Assembly: GCF_002878395.1 (NCBI RefSeq)
Contig: NC_061115.1
Coordinates: forward strand, 98,012,204 to 98,076,203
Direction of reading: 5' to 3'
Length of the DNA: 64,000 nucleotides
Source: Capsicum annuum
Lineage: Eukaryota > Streptophyta > Magnoliopsida > Solanales > Solanaceae
Part shown: piece by piece, positions 1 through 11,160 of the stretch
How positions within the stretch are numbered: position 1 is the stretch's first letter
Layout of the letters: each line of letters begins with the position of its first letter
Notes under the pieces: generated by a model
Seen by the model: only the letters and a program-made list of their open reading frames with translations
What the model was told of the DNA's origin: nothing
Database searches by the model: none
Translations under genes and position numbers: made by a program

Positions 1-160
1 TATTAATATATCATCATAATCATCCTTTGGTCTTATCGGGTATTAATATATTATTATAATAATCCTCTAGCCTTACCAAATATTAATGCATTGTCAGAAT
101 CATCCTTTGCTCTATCCAGGCATAAATGTATAATCATAATAATTCTTTGGCCTTGCCGCC
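1..160. repeat. 40-bp tandem repeat in LTR copy B
   Basis: Four units of 40 bp start at 1, 41, 81 and 121, each like TATTAATATATCATCATAAT followed by a TCCTTTGGTCTTATCGGG-like half. The array probably continues left of the window. It matches in position and sequence the 39-bp array of another G-family LTR at 48546-48950. Confidence 0.8.
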
Positions 161-395
161 TATATCAATATCATCTTCTGGAATTAAAGCAGGTATAGTC
201 AACATCATTATTATCTTCTAGAATTTAACTAGGTATATATATATATATACAATAAATATCCAGACTCAAAATCAATATCAACATCATCTTCTGGAATTGA
301 ACCAGGTATAGTCAATATCATCCTTATCTTACAGAACTAAACTAGGTATATATATATATATAGTAAATATTTAGACTTAAGGCAATAGCCACATC
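161..395. repeat. ~113-bp duplicated block with TA tracts
   Basis: Two diverged direct copies, with CATCTTCTGG at 172 and again at 285. Each ends in an (AT)n tract (about 233-250 and 344-362). It follows the 40-bp array and is part of LTR copy B. Confidence 0.65.
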
Positions 396-1824
396 ATCAT
401 AATCGATGGTCTAATAAACAAGATAAGTGGTTATATAGTAAGGTATCATGTATTCTAGAATAATTATAGCATAAATTCCCATAAAATCAATACGTATAAC
501 TTCTAGCATAAATTAATAACATAATTGCTAACATCATCAATAAGAATGTTTTCTAGCTTGATTACTAGCATAATTTTTTAGCATGATCATAATCATAAGT
601 AATAACATAAGCAATAACATATCAATAGCATGGTCAAAGTCTTACCATTAGCATAATAGGCATCTTATACATGGCATCACCAATAGCATGTCATAACATG
701 ATCCATAGCACATCATAACATAAGTGATAATCTAATCCATTAGTGTATGAACATTACTTCTAATGTAATCATCGCCATAACCATCAAGTGCTAAGGTTCC
801 TCGATATTACCTCAAAATTGCATTTTCTAGGGATTTATCAAGCATATAAGGATTTCAAAAAAACTAATCATCGATCATGGCTTTGGGTGGGTCTGAGAGC
901 TAACTTCTAAGACCCCAAAATATATTATAAGTCAAATTTTACCCCTGAATAGGCTAAGGTATCTAAATCTACTCTTAGATGTATACCAAGCCATAATTAG
1001 CTCTAAGGTATAGGTTCTTCCCAATCACAATAGTTAAGCAAAAATGGTAACTAAGGCAACCGTCTTTAATGTAAGAATCTAAAGCCAATCATACCCTAAG
1101 CATGGGTGTCTAAAGCTTTTTATCTATCTTGAGTAATCCAAGGCATTCTCATGATAAACATGAGACATGAACCCTAGTTCACCTAAGTCATAAGGTAATA
1201 AATCAAGTGTTTCAACTCTAAAGATTAAAAATAGCCTAAACTGTCCGACTAATACAAGTCTTGTGTTTCTTCAATCCAACACCCAAAACCCATCCTAAAT
1301 CTTGCATAAGATTATATGAATACCATGAAAAATCTCAATCTAACAAGGGATAAACCTAGTCTACTGCGACGTTAAAGAAAACTCAACGAACTACTAAGAC
1401 ATTACTTTTTCCTTTTGAGAAGCCTTCTTAAGATGCAAAGCTATCATAAACACACTATACTCATCAATACGAGACCAATGATTCCCATATTGCACCATTG
1501 TGAGTCCCACTTATAAAAGTCGCATTTCTGAAACCAACATAACATTCTTACATGATCATGTAATCACTACCCTAGAAATGGATGAAAACCAAGCTATTGG
1601 GGTTAAAATAAAGCTCTAAAGATTTTGAGGTTCTTAGTAAAAAATCATGAAAATCTACCAAGAAAAGGGTGAATTCGTACCTCAAATTAGAAGATAATCG
1701 TGAAGTTAAATATTAATCAAACTTCCAAGTCATTCATAAGTCTCAATTTTAAGATATCTCACTCTTTAGATTTTTTCTTTGATGAAATTGATGAGAAAAT
1801 GAACAAAATTAGGAAAAAGGGGTC

Positions 1825-1831
1825 TTTTATA
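1825..1831 (-). promoter_or_regulatory. TATA box of LTR copy B
   Basis: The minus strand reads GGGTATAAAAGACCC, a good TATA box at the place where the sister LTRs also carry one. Transcription would run toward lower coordinates. Confidence 0.55.
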
Positions 1832-2500
1832 CCCAGTCCAAGTCCTCGGGTGCTAGCTATTGCAACTCAAGCCCTCACAATTACCACGCTTTTTGCCTGC
1901 TGATGCCATTTGCAATCACGATAAGCATATTACAATCGTGACATTAGATATTATAAAGGGTATCACGATCGCTACCCTTGGCTCACAATAATAATGCACC
2001 ATCTGACAACAATGAACTTAGAAATTTCCTAGTCCTCGCCAAGCCCTCGGGATTCATCTAGAAACCCATACACATAAAAAAAATATGTAACCAAACTAAA
2101 TTCGACATTCCAAACATAATGGCGCACACAAACATTTCATTTGAGGATGTTTCGATCAAGTATGGGTACCACACCCATATTTTTTCTTAACTTTCTGACC
2201 AACTAGTCGAAATGAGCTCGAGTGTCTCAAGTTCCAAACCAAACGTCCACTTACCTTAAAATTAATATTCTGGAGTTTCTCACATAATAAGAATTTGTAT
2301 GTAAGATTGTTTGGCTGATGTTTTTGGCCAGTGGCCATTTACAACAACAAAGACTTCAAAAATGCAAATTTTCTCTAAAAACAAAATGAACTACTAGGTA
2401 ACTAGACTGTTAGTTCCAGCAAGTCATAAATGACTTGGGGCAACTATAGAAAAGATTTAACGGCCAAAATAAGAGGAAAATATTGAATATGACCTAAAGG

Positions 2501-2520
2501 TTCATTAATTTTTCATGACC
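2501..2520 (-). other. Direct LTR-LTR junction
   Basis: On the minus strand the 3' end of copy A (AGGGTCATGAAA) is followed at once by the start of copy B (ATTAATGAACC). There is no primer site, polypurine tract or internal sequence between them. The family ends look like GGGTCGTGACA and TGTAATGACCC, so the join is end to end within 1-3 bases. Confidence 0.65.
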
Positions 2521-3490
2521 CTATTTATAAGTCATGATTTCACATACTAAGTCCTGCTAGTAGGTAAACTGAACTATAACCCAGAGCTAAATGCAATGGG
2601 TTAACTTGGTGAAAATGCCCTAAAAAGTCACAATATGCAAACCAACACAAGAATAAATCAAGGAAATAGAAATATTTCGAAGAGAGTCACTACATAAATA
2701 CCATCTCACGACCTAGTAGATCCAATACAAGAGCAACTATAAATACAATCAAGTATCTAGAATAGTCAATAGAGTCATTCTTAAAACTAAGAGTAGACAT
2801 AGGTTAGATAGAAGGAAATAGGTGAATCTGAATCTAACAGCTCACCTTATCTTCTGATATGAATGCAACACAAACATCGATCAATAGTGGTAACTAGTAC
2901 AGATCTGCACAAAAAGGTACAGAAGTATAGTATGAGTACCAAAGCCACGGGTACTCTGTAGGCCATATCGGCCTACTGATCTTAATAATGATATATGTAT
3001 GATAGAAGTCCAGATAATATCATTGTGCATACATAGGTAAATAAACAAAAAAAATAGCATAACATAACGTAAATCATCAACAAACTCAAACATTACTATA
3101 AAATTAACACCCATACACCAATTACTGCTGAAACATAAATAACCCATTAAAAGCCCCCTTAAGCCTGAAAGGTACAAACAAGATAGCATATCTTACCCCC
3201 GTCATTTATCAACTCTCATAATACAATTAGAATTTATCAAATTCGTGCCATAGTATATCCATCGCTTGTCCATATTCATCATTAATCAATTAATCAAAAC
3301 TTATCAACTAATCATTATTTCACTAGAATCCATTTTATATCATATCAAATTATAACCATTTACTCATTTTCAAAATTATAGAAATTGCTACTTTAAATCT
3401 CACTCCCCGATATAATTATATCATAATAAGTATATCATTATAGCATAATATGCATATCCAGATTCAAATCGGTATATATATAATAAATAG

Positions 3491-3740
3491 TCAAACTTGA
3501 ACTGGTAAATATATCATCAATAGCCAAACTTGAACTAGTAAATATATCATCAATAACCAGACTTAAATTGATAAATATGTCATCAATTATCGAACTTGAA
3601 TAGGTAAATATATCATCAATAGCCAGACTACAACTGGTAAATATATCATCAATAGCCGGACTTGAATTTGTAAATATATCATTAATATCTAGACTTGAAC
3701 TAGTTAATAAATCATCAATAGTCGGACATGAACCGATAAT
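3491..3740. repeat. 33-bp minisatellite in LTR copy A
   Basis: Seven full units plus a partial one, of the type AACTTGAACTGGTAAATATA-TCATCAATAGCC. On the minus strand it gives the repetitive 120-codon frame at 3438-3800 (period 11 residues), which is a by-product and not a gene. About three copies of the same unit occur in the plus-strand G LTR near 34895-35010. Confidence 0.85.
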
Positions 3741-4725
3741 TATAAATGTGTCAACATACATAGTGGTATTATCAAATAGCATAAGTAATAGCATAATCAA
3801 TAGACATAAACCCTCGCATCAACCAATATATCAATTTAGTGTCAAAATTTCCCAATATTAGCTCAATAAGAAACTCCAAAAGTCTCAAAAGTGTAATAAG
3901 GTCTAAAAGTGAATATGCGTCATAGCCTATAGTGGTTCAATGGCCTACTTCTAATCCCCAAAGTTCCATGTTAAGAGATTTTTATTCAAACTAGGCTTAA
4001 GGTATCTAAATCCATTTTTAGCTATTAAATAATCCTCAATTATCCCTAAGATATAAAGTTCACCTAAATATGAGTAACTAGGTCAATCATTCCTATTTTA
4101 TGATTTTCGAATAGCTAAAATGGTCCAACTAAACCAAGCATATCAATTCATCATAACAACACCTAGAAACCCATCTTAAATTTAACATAATATCATAAAA
4201 ATACTATGAACTACCTCAATCTAAAAAAGGGTAAGAACTAGCAAACCTCGTAATTAAAGAAAGCTCAACGATTAGCTAAATAAAAAAAATTCCTTTTAAG
4301 AAGATTCTACAAAATGCCAAGCTATCAAAATCACATTCAACTCATCAGTATGAGAATAATGATACCTATATTATTCCATTGTGCTTCGGGTCCAAAAATC
4401 ATAAAAAAATCCCATGTGGATCCCATTTATAAAAAAATACATTTTTGAAGCCAGAACAACATTCCCACATGCTCTAGGAATTATTACCCTAAAATGTGGA
4501 TGTAATTTGGGAAGCCGTTGATTTTTTTTATTTTTGGTTAAGATATAGAAAAATGAACCATTTATCTAGAGGAATCTTACCCCAAGTTCGAAGAAGAACC
4601 ATGAAATAAACGTTAATGAAGCTTCCTAAATCAACCATATACTTCAATTTTAATCCATCTCTCTAATTAGGGTTTTATTCTCAAGATATTGGGTGAAGAA
4701 TGAGAAAAATCGGGATAAAAAACCT

Positions 4726-4734
4726 ATTTATATA
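4726..4734 (-). promoter_or_regulatory. TATA box of LTR copy A
   Basis: The minus strand reads TATATAAAT inside a TA-rich run (GGTATATATATAAATAGG). The leader that follows has CCCTAATTAGAGAG, as expected for an LTR transcription start. Confidence 0.5.
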
Positions 4735-5375
4735 TATACCAGGTATTTGGATCTAACGATTGCGACCCGACCTTCGTGATTGCGACAAACTACCATAATT
4801 ATAGAACTTGGAGCTTTCCAGGGGTATCACAATCGCAACACTTGGCTCATGATTTTGATACATCAAATAACAATAGTAGACTTAAAATTTTCCAAGTCTC
4901 TACCAAACCGTCAGAATTCATCCGGAATCTCATATACGAAAACGAACTATGTAACCACACCAAATTCTATGTTCTAAACTCAAAGGAACATTTTAAATTT
5001 CCATCTGAGTTCGTTTCAATGAAATGTGGATCCCACACCCAATTTTTAATTTCTTAACTTTTTGACCAATAGGTCAAAATGACCTTTGGGTGCCTCAGGA
5101 CCCAAACAATGTGTCCCCCAACCTAAAATCAATATTTTAGAGCTACGGAAATAGACAGAATTTGCATTTGAGGTCGTTTAGCTAAATTTTTTTCTCAGGG
5201 TCCATTTTGAACAAAGGAAGACTTCATAACAAGGAATTTACTTGAAAAACCAAACGAACTGTCCCGTAATTAAACTATACGTTTTAGCAATTCATAATGA
5301 CTTGGGGTATCTTTACAGAAGCTCTAAAAGTTAAAATAATAAAAAATAATAAAAATAACCTGAAGGGTCATTACA

Positions 5376-6296
5376 CTATAGTTCAAAGTAACTAATTAAA
5401 ATCTACATCAAAGAGCTTGTGAGGCTTTATGGGATGCCCTTTACCATCATTTCTCATAGCAATGCAAAATATACTTCTAAATCTTGAGATAGGTTTTATG
5501 AGAAGTTGGGTACCAAGATCATCTTTAGCATAACTTACATCCTTAAACTAAAGGGCAGTTAGAGAGAATGATTCAGGTTCTAGAGAATATGTTGAAAGCC
5601 CGTGTTATAGATTTTGATGGTTATTGGTAATAGTTTTTGATGTTTTGAGAGTTTTCATACTACAATAGTTACCACTATAGTATCAGAATGGCACTATTTG
5701 AGGTACTTTATGGAAGGAGGTGTAGGTCACCTATTGGGTGGTTCCAAATTAAGGATATTGATCCACTAGACACTGATTTGATAAGAGGGGCTTAGTAAAA
5801 TTTAAGGTTTATTCAAAACAAGTTGTTGGAGGATCAAACTAGATAGAAAGAGTATGAAGATCATAAGGTAATAGACATGGCTTTAAATATTGGTTAATAG
5901 GTATTGCTGAAAGTATCCCCTATTAAGGAAGTCATTAGTTTTGGTAAAAGAACAAGCTTATCCATTGATATATGAACTCTTTGAGATTCCTAAGGATGAA
6001 GGTATGATTATGTATAGACTATCATTGTCATATGGGTTACCAGGAGTTCATCTAGTATTTTATGTGCCCATACTGAAGAGGTACCATGGTGATGGAGATT
6101 AAATTATTTAATGATGTTTAGTTTTAGTTGATAATGATTTGGTTTATAAAAAGGAACTGGAGGTAATACGATTAGGATGTTTGGAAGTTGAGGAGAAGGA
6201 AATTCTTGTAGTGAAGGTTCAATAGAAATATGGTTCAATTAAACAAGCACCTTTGGAAATTGAGAAAGAGATGCAGGATAAGTATCCTCACTTATT
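5376..6296 (+). pseudogene. Ty3/gypsy integrase and chromodomain remnant
   Basis: Plus-strand end of a gypsy pol. By frame-shifting between stops one can read, in order, LYGMPFTIIS (5430-5470), ERMIQVLENMLKARV (about 5565), YYNSYHYSIRMALFEVLYG then RRCRSPIGWF (5650-5745), and a chromodomain tail ending EIEKEMQDKYPHLF (6255-6296). In the family the first block is followed by the second catalytic Asp of the DDE triad (SDRG-like); here it reads as SHSN, so the Asp is lost. Many stops and several frameshifts make it a pseudogene. Its 5' side is cut by LTR copy A at 5375 and its 3' side by the CACTA-like end at 6297. Confidence 0.85.
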
Positions 6297-6460
6297 CACT
6301 ACAAAAAATGGGTAAGATTGCGGGGGGCTATTTTAACCCCCGTAAAATTATATGAAATATAGGGATTAAAAATTTGTTGCTAAAATTTATAAATTTGCAG
6401 GGGTTTTAAACCCCCACTAGAAATTACAGGAGTTTAAACCCCCACTATAAATAAAAAATA
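6297..6460 (+). mobile_element. CACTA-like DNA transposon terminus
   Basis: The segment starts CACTACAAAAAATGGG, the classic end of En/Spm (CACTA) elements. It is followed by short subterminal repeats in both orientations: GGGGGCTATTTTAACCCCCG, GGGGTTTTAAACCCCCACTA and GAGTTTAAACCCCCACTA. It interrupts the preceding pol just at its last codons. A matching inverted end (TTTTTTGTAGTG) was not found to the right, so the element is truncated or split. No transposase is seen. Confidence 0.6.
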
Positions 6461-6969
6461 ACGATAAACAAATTTTCCTTTTTTTTTTCAATTGGCTTTC
6501 CCGCTCTCATTTTCACCAAATATTTTCCATCTTTTAACCAAACATTTTCCCTCTTTAATACCCCCCAAATCACCCTCTCTGATTTTCCCCAAATCGGCCC
6601 TATCTCATTTTGCCCCAATTTCACTCTGGTTGGCCGGCCATTGCTAATCCGGCCGGCCATTACACTAGGTTGGCGCGATTGAGATGGACTTCAAGGTTGG
6701 TGTACTTTCCTTTATTGACTGATATTTCTGTGTTCGAATTTATGGCATGGTTGACTAGCAATTGATTTCAAAGATAAATTTGGGATGTGATTTTTAGTTT
6801 TTTTCCTGAACTGGAAGCACAAACTTATGAAACTCATTATTAGATTTTTAAGGTTAAAGAACTTATTACCTTAGAGAACTATCAGTATTCTTTTTGGCTT
6901 GACGAAGATGTTGTATTATTACTGTTAGTCGCACAATCTTCTCTTGTTAAAAAATAGCCTTATTTCTAT
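6461..6969. other. Possible interior of the CACTA-like element
   Basis: Pyrimidine-rich plus strand (6475-6610) followed by two GGCCGGCC sites at 6632-6639 and 6651-6658, unusual in this AT-rich DNA. No coding similarity was recognised in the 71-codon minus frame at 6445-6660. It may be the subterminal or promoter region of the transposon. Confidence 0.35.
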
Positions 6970-7150
6970 TAACTGTTGTTGCTGCTCATTATTGTTGTTG
7001 TTGTTGTATTAATTGCCAGTGTTATCATACTCTTCACCTTGTTGATGTCCTCATTATTGTTCTTCATCTTTGTTGATGTCCTCATTGTTGTTGTTGTCGT
7101 TGTTGTAGTACTGATGGTTGTTACTGTAATCACTGTTGTTGTTGTATTGA
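6970..7150. repeat. Imperfect GTT trinucleotide repeat
   Basis: Runs of GTT/TTG with interruptions. Low-complexity frames arise on both strands (poly-Val/Leu on plus, poly-Thr on minus) and are not genes. Confidence 0.85.
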
Positions 7151-7867
7151 TGGCTGTCAAGAAGTTGATGTTTGTTAAACTTTTAAACGCAACAATATAT
7201 GAAAAATGACTTCCAGTTTTCTCTTATATTTCTAAGACTTGAGCTTTGGATACGATGATCACAAGTGAGACGACAAAATTCAATCTCTTTTAGTGGTTCC
7301 AAGTTTCAATCATATAAAAAATAAGGGATCCTTTAAGTTTCTTAGTGTTGTATAAGCTAGTTTCTTCAAATAAATGTCCTTTTAGTTCCTTTTTAGTTTC
7401 TTCAAGAGGGGCTCTTTCTATAGGTAAAAAAAATTATTTCTACTAAATATTTTCATATACACACTATGAAATTTGCAACAATAAGTATTTTGATGTACTT
7501 CTTGTATATGGGAGGTTTTTCCATTATTAAAATATTTATTTACCTTATAAGAAATAAGCAATGTAGTATCCGTCTTCTAACAGAAAGGGCTAGTGCAAAC
7601 AAAAACTCAAAGAAAATTTCTGTCATATTCTTTTGTTGACTAACTTGTGAACACTTGTTAATTTTTTTTTTTATTTTAAACACTTGGTAAGTTTATGTAT
7701 GTTGATTGCCTACTTTGTTTGTTTTGATCTTTTCTAAGTGATACGTCATTTCTGTGATATAAAAGGAAGGCAAGAATGGGCTATGGTGGTGATTCCATAT
7801 TCATCTTGATAAATCAAATGATATATTGCACTTAGATGGTACTAAAACTTTAAAATTCCATCTGTAG
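7151..7867. other. Unassigned AT-rich sequence
   Basis: I see no coding frame, RNA gene or repeat I can name. It lies between the CACTA-like end and the truncated F-family LTR and may hold the rest of the transposon. Confidence 0.4.
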
Positions 7868-7959
7868 GACTGGCCTTGAGCATGGAACTCTAATCACATT
7901 CTCACACATTCTATAGGGCATGAAAGTCTAATCACATGCTCACACATTAGGCAAGGGAC

Positions 7960-8185
7960 TATAACCACAAGTCATTTTGTAAGGCGAGGTATTTTAACCT
8001 CAAGATATCTCTTTGAACAAGGGACTCTAACTACAAGCCATTAGATGAGGGACTTTAACTACAAGTCATTAGACGAGGTAATTTAACCATAAGTCATTAG
8101 ATGAGGGACTTTAACCACAAGTAATTCGACGAGGGACTTTAATCACAAGTCATTAGACGAGGGACTTTAACCATAAGTCATCTTA
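7960..8185. repeat. 28-bp tandem repeat in F LTR
   Basis: About seven units like GAGGGACTTTAACCACAAGT-CATTAGAC. Related GGGACTTAAATCC-type repeats sit in the other F LTR at 23200-23340 and near 10160-10300. Confidence 0.8.
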
Positions 8186-9373
8186 TTAACATCCTTAGTT
8201 GACATTTGAACTCTTAACCCATTAGTTTTTGCATTAACATCCATACAATTCATTTCGATATTTAAGTGCTTGAACCTAATTAGGTAATTTTAGCCATCAA
8301 GGCTACATATCAACACCATAGAAAACCACATAGTCTTTGCCGACCCAATTAGACATTAACCATATAGATAGGCCCAAGGCCTTAGTTCACGACATGATAC
8401 CAATTCATTTATGGTCATTAAGACCTCTACAAACCAATCATTCCCCATTACTATTCTTACACACACCTTTCATTCAAATACAATTCAAGTTCATGTTTTA
8501 GGGACCATGTCCCATTTAACCAACAACCTATCAAGGACATCCACTTACTCCTTACATGGCCAACAAGTCCTCTAGCAACCATTTACCAAGTGTTCACATT
8601 CATTAACAATATGTAACCTCATTCATTTCCATTAGACCTATAACATAGATACATATTTGGCCATCACACTACCATTTAACTACTAATCACTTCAATTGAA
8701 TAAATGCCTTAATTCAATTCATAATTCAATTCAATTTACGATCATCAAGACCTACACAACCATTCAAATTTCATTAACAATCTTACAACATATTTTCACC
8801 ATATTATAGTTCAACATACTATTCAAATTCAATTTTGTGATTAGGAACTTTATCCCTTATTAACCATCTACCAACAAGGTCATTAATTATACAATACATG
8901 GCTCACAATACCTTTACAATATCATTATCAATCGTTCATGATTATTGGTCCATTGCCCTAACTTAAAATATCACCAACATATTACTAGACAATTCACAAA
9001 GACCTTATGTGCATACCTTTAACAAGGCCATTTTTATGGTAAAAATCATCAAGATTATGGTTAGTCAATACCCTCGTGCTAAAACGCATACAAAAAGCAC
9101 CTACATATGTAAATCATCATCAATAACATGTATAAATGCAAGTCTAATTAAGAAACAACATTATTCATCATTAGGCAATAAAACCCTCTTCATTTGATTT
9201 CAAAATCACCGTGTAAACTTACTAATCCAAGTGTAAAATGTATGGATTTAGAGTTATTTTACAAGGGGAAGGTTTACATACCTTAAATAAGATGATCCAC
9301 CAATATCTTGACTCCTTTTTGTCTTCTATATTACCACCCTTCAAACCCTAGCCTGCAATCTTGCTTTTAGAAA

Positions 9374-9381
9374 TATTTATA
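9374..9381 (-). promoter_or_regulatory. TATA box of F LTR
   Basis: The minus strand reads GCTATAAATATTTC. The leader beyond it contains CTAGGGTTTGAAGGG, like a retrotransposon transcript start. The sister F LTR has a weakened site in this place (TTTAAATCC near 23830). Confidence 0.55.
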
Positions 9382-9531
9382 GCGTTTGAGAGATAGTTTA
9401 GGATATTAGATCCACCCAAAATATGATTAAGGATGTAATATACACTTATATATTGAAGGAACTTAGGTTTTAGGGTGTAGGAAATGACCACAAGGCCCTT
9501 AGTTAAAAGCTGAAAAATGAACCCGTGCATG

Positions 9532-9853
9532 GGTACGACTCACCTTACGAGCTATACACTAGGGTACTAGTGGTACCCTAACTCATACCCTAGGCTTCTC
9601 CTAGGTCACCTATACTGGTTAGGGTACGACCAAAAACCTTTGAGCTGTATCCAAAGGGTACAAATAATTCCTAAATCGTATACATCACTCGTACCAAAAA
9701 CAGTCCACTCGACTAGGACTTCATTCTATACGATCACTTGGTACGACTTGTACACTTATGGTACGATTAGGGGGATGCCAAGTCATATTAAGGACATAAT
9801 GCTATCCTCCTAGGCTGCTAAAGGTATAAGAGGGGAGGTAGGAATAGGTACGA
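9532..9853. repeat. Cluster of GGTACGA motifs in F U3
   Basis: GGTACGA occurs at 9532, 9623, 9740, 9760 and 9847, and in reverse (TCGTACC) at 9689. The cluster sits just upstream of the TATA box in the minus-strand sense and is a candidate enhancer-type repeat. Confidence 0.6.
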
Positions 9854-9951
9854 CTCATATCCAAAGGGTATGAGTGGCTTGCCCAACTGTATCTTGGATA
9901 ACATGCTCGAAAACAAAAAGTTTTTGCAAGGCCAAGATCTCACGTGTTTCA

Positions 9952-9965
9952 TTCTCTCCCACTTA
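9952..9965 (-). other. Polypurine tract of F element
   Basis: The minus strand reads AAGTGGGAGAGAA directly before the LTR start. This is the position and composition expected for the plus-strand primer of reverse transcription. Confidence 0.55.
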
Positions 9966-10329
9966 GGATCATTCTTCCTCAAATGATGGGTATGGAAAAC
10001 ACATTCATAAGTTAACACATTACCTTACATCAAGCCAATCTTTATCCATGTTAGAACACAAGGCATACAACAAGAATAAGACACGCATTATGATCATTTC
10101 CAATCGAATATTCATTTAAATAGCTTTGAGATTCCAACCCATCATTTATCAAAGGTACTCAATCAATTAAAATCTTGGGGCTTAAACCCATCGACTTTAA
10201 AGGATATAAGATAACTTAAGAATTGGGAACTTTAATCCCTTGTCCAACGAAGACATGAATAAATCCTATGAATTGGGGATTTTAACTCATCATTTTTTGA
10301 AGACGTAAACCAAGTTAGGAACACCAACA
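9966..10329 (-). other. F element sequence between pol and 3' LTR
   Basis: No coding frame recognised. It contains three GGGACTTTAATCC-like units (10160-10300) resembling those inside F LTRs, so part of it may be LTR-derived. Confidence 0.4.
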
Positions 10330-10598
10330 CTATCTCAAGAATGTACTTCCAAAATAGAAAAATAAATGCAGATACTTGTACTTCATGTCATCCACCGCCT
10401 CCCAAGTAACTTCCTCAGACTATTAGTTCTCTATAGAACCTTCACCGTAGCCACTTCTATCTTTTTTAACTGGCAAACTTGCCTATCAAAGATCCTCACC
10501 AGGATACCCCCATAGGGTAAGTAGACCGGAATACCAACACCCTCAAAGGGAACAATCAACGAAGGGTCACCTATGCATCCTCACAACATATAGACATG
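10330..10598 (-). pseudogene. Second, duplicated copy of the chromodomain tail
   Basis: Minus-strand sequence that repeats, with heavy divergence, the segment at about 10650-10960. Paired landmarks are GATACTTGTACTTCATGTC (10370s) against GATACTTGGACTTTATGTC (10740s), and CCGCCTCCCAAGTAACTTCC against CCGCTTCCCAAGTAGCTTCC. Broken frames resemble the same chromodomain tail. It is a direct tandem duplication of roughly 340 bp. Confidence 0.65.
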
Positions 10599-11160
10599 TT
10601 AAACAAGGGAAGCATGAGTAATCACATTAATACTCATCAAAAATACCTCTAAATATGTTAGGAAACATGGAAATAAAATAAGGATATTGAGAATATCACA
10701 TACTTCAGTACAAAGTTCCAAAATTAGAAACAAATATGGATACTTGGACTTTATGTCCACTTCCGCTTCCCAAGTAGCTTCCTCAAAATTTTGGTTCTGC
10801 CATAAAATCTTCACTGAAGCCATATCTTTTATTCGCAATTAACGAACTTGCCCATCCAAGATATAAACTGGGACTACCTTATAAGATAAGGAATCTGAAA
10901 TACCCAACCCTTCTAAAGGAAAAACTGATGAAGGATCACTTACACACTTTTTCAACATAGAGATATGGAAAATTGGTTGAATGAAGATCAAACTAGAAGG
11001 AAACTCAAACCTCTAGGCAACATTACCAAGCCTCTCCAAAACAAAGTACAAACCAATATAGAGAGAACTTGACTTCCTTTCATACCAAATCTCATCACTT
11101 CCTTCATTTGAGAAAGCTTTAAGAACACCTAATATCCAACCTCAAGCTCCAAGTCCCTTA
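10599..11160 (-). pseudogene. Gypsy integrase C-terminus with chromodomain (family F)
   Basis: Read on the minus strand, 11160 toward 10700: QSQQKSCADMKIRDLELEVG, then FLKLSQMKEVMRFGMKGS, then YIGLYFVLERLGNVA, and finally MRIKDMASVKILWQNQNFEE and ATWEAEVDIKSKYPYLF. In autonomous gypsy elements this is the end of integrase followed by a chromodomain that directs insertion to certain chromatin. Frameshifts and stops occur, and the upstream pol (RT, RNase H, catalytic core) is missing, so the element was already deleted before or after insertion. It is separated from its gag (21.1-21.9 kb) by the Athila-like insertion. Confidence 0.85.

Larger units (their letters stand above)
1..2510 (-). mobile_element. 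Ty3/gypsy LTR, family G copy B (left end outside window)
   Basis: Minus-strand LTR. Its start (ATTAATGAACC, the family start being TGTAATGACCC) lies at about 2509 and it runs left out of the window, so roughly 350 bp are missing compared with its neighbour. It matches copy A (2511-5375) in order: a start block near 2300-2500, a text block reading GTGTGGTACCCATA on the minus strand near 2160, a TATA box near 1828, and tandem repeats at the far end. No open frame of substance is present. The 67-codon frame at 1700-1903 lies across the leader region and is not convincing. Boundaries were set by eye. Confidence 0.75.
2511..5375 (-). mobile_element. Ty3/gypsy LTR, family G copy A
   Basis: Minus-strand LTR of about 2.86 kb. 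It starts at 5375 (TGTAATGACCC, read on the minus strand) and ends at about 2511. It holds a TATA box at 4726-4734, a 33-bp minisatellite at 3491-3740, and near 2905-2950 the GGTACTCATACTATACTTCT block that G-type LTRs carry close to their 3' end (the plus-strand copy has it at 35360). The bases just upstream of its start (5376-5395) are not a polypurine tract, so it does not look like a normal 3' LTR. It is followed directly by copy B. Confidence 0.75.
7868..9951 (-). mobile_element. Ty3/gypsy family F 3' LTR (truncated)
   Basis: Minus-strand LTR. Its start TGAAACACG ends at 9951 and is preceded (minus strand) by the purine tract AAGTGGGAGAGAA. It matches the other F LTR (22003-29914) across the region around TTAAAAGCTGAAAAATG (9503-9530 and 23940-23960), the TATA/leader region and the tandem GGGACTTTAACC repeats. 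The last ~700 bp present in the other copy are missing, so I put the left limit near 7868 by loss of similarity. Frames inside (9009-9197, 9348-9530, 9818-10018) are shadows. Confidence 0.65.

Noticed and set aside
2881..3189. 102-codon minus frame with hydrophobic stretches
   Set aside because: Lies in the 3' part of LTR copy A; homologous LTR parts elsewhere are not open.
3438..3800. 120-codon minus frame rich in DDIFTSSS-like repeats
   Set aside because: Product of the 33-bp repeat in an LTR, no gene features.
6969..7209. Hydrophobic Val/Leu-rich plus frame that could look like a membrane protein
   Set aside because: It comes from the imperfect GTT repeat; the antisense frame is poly-Thr.
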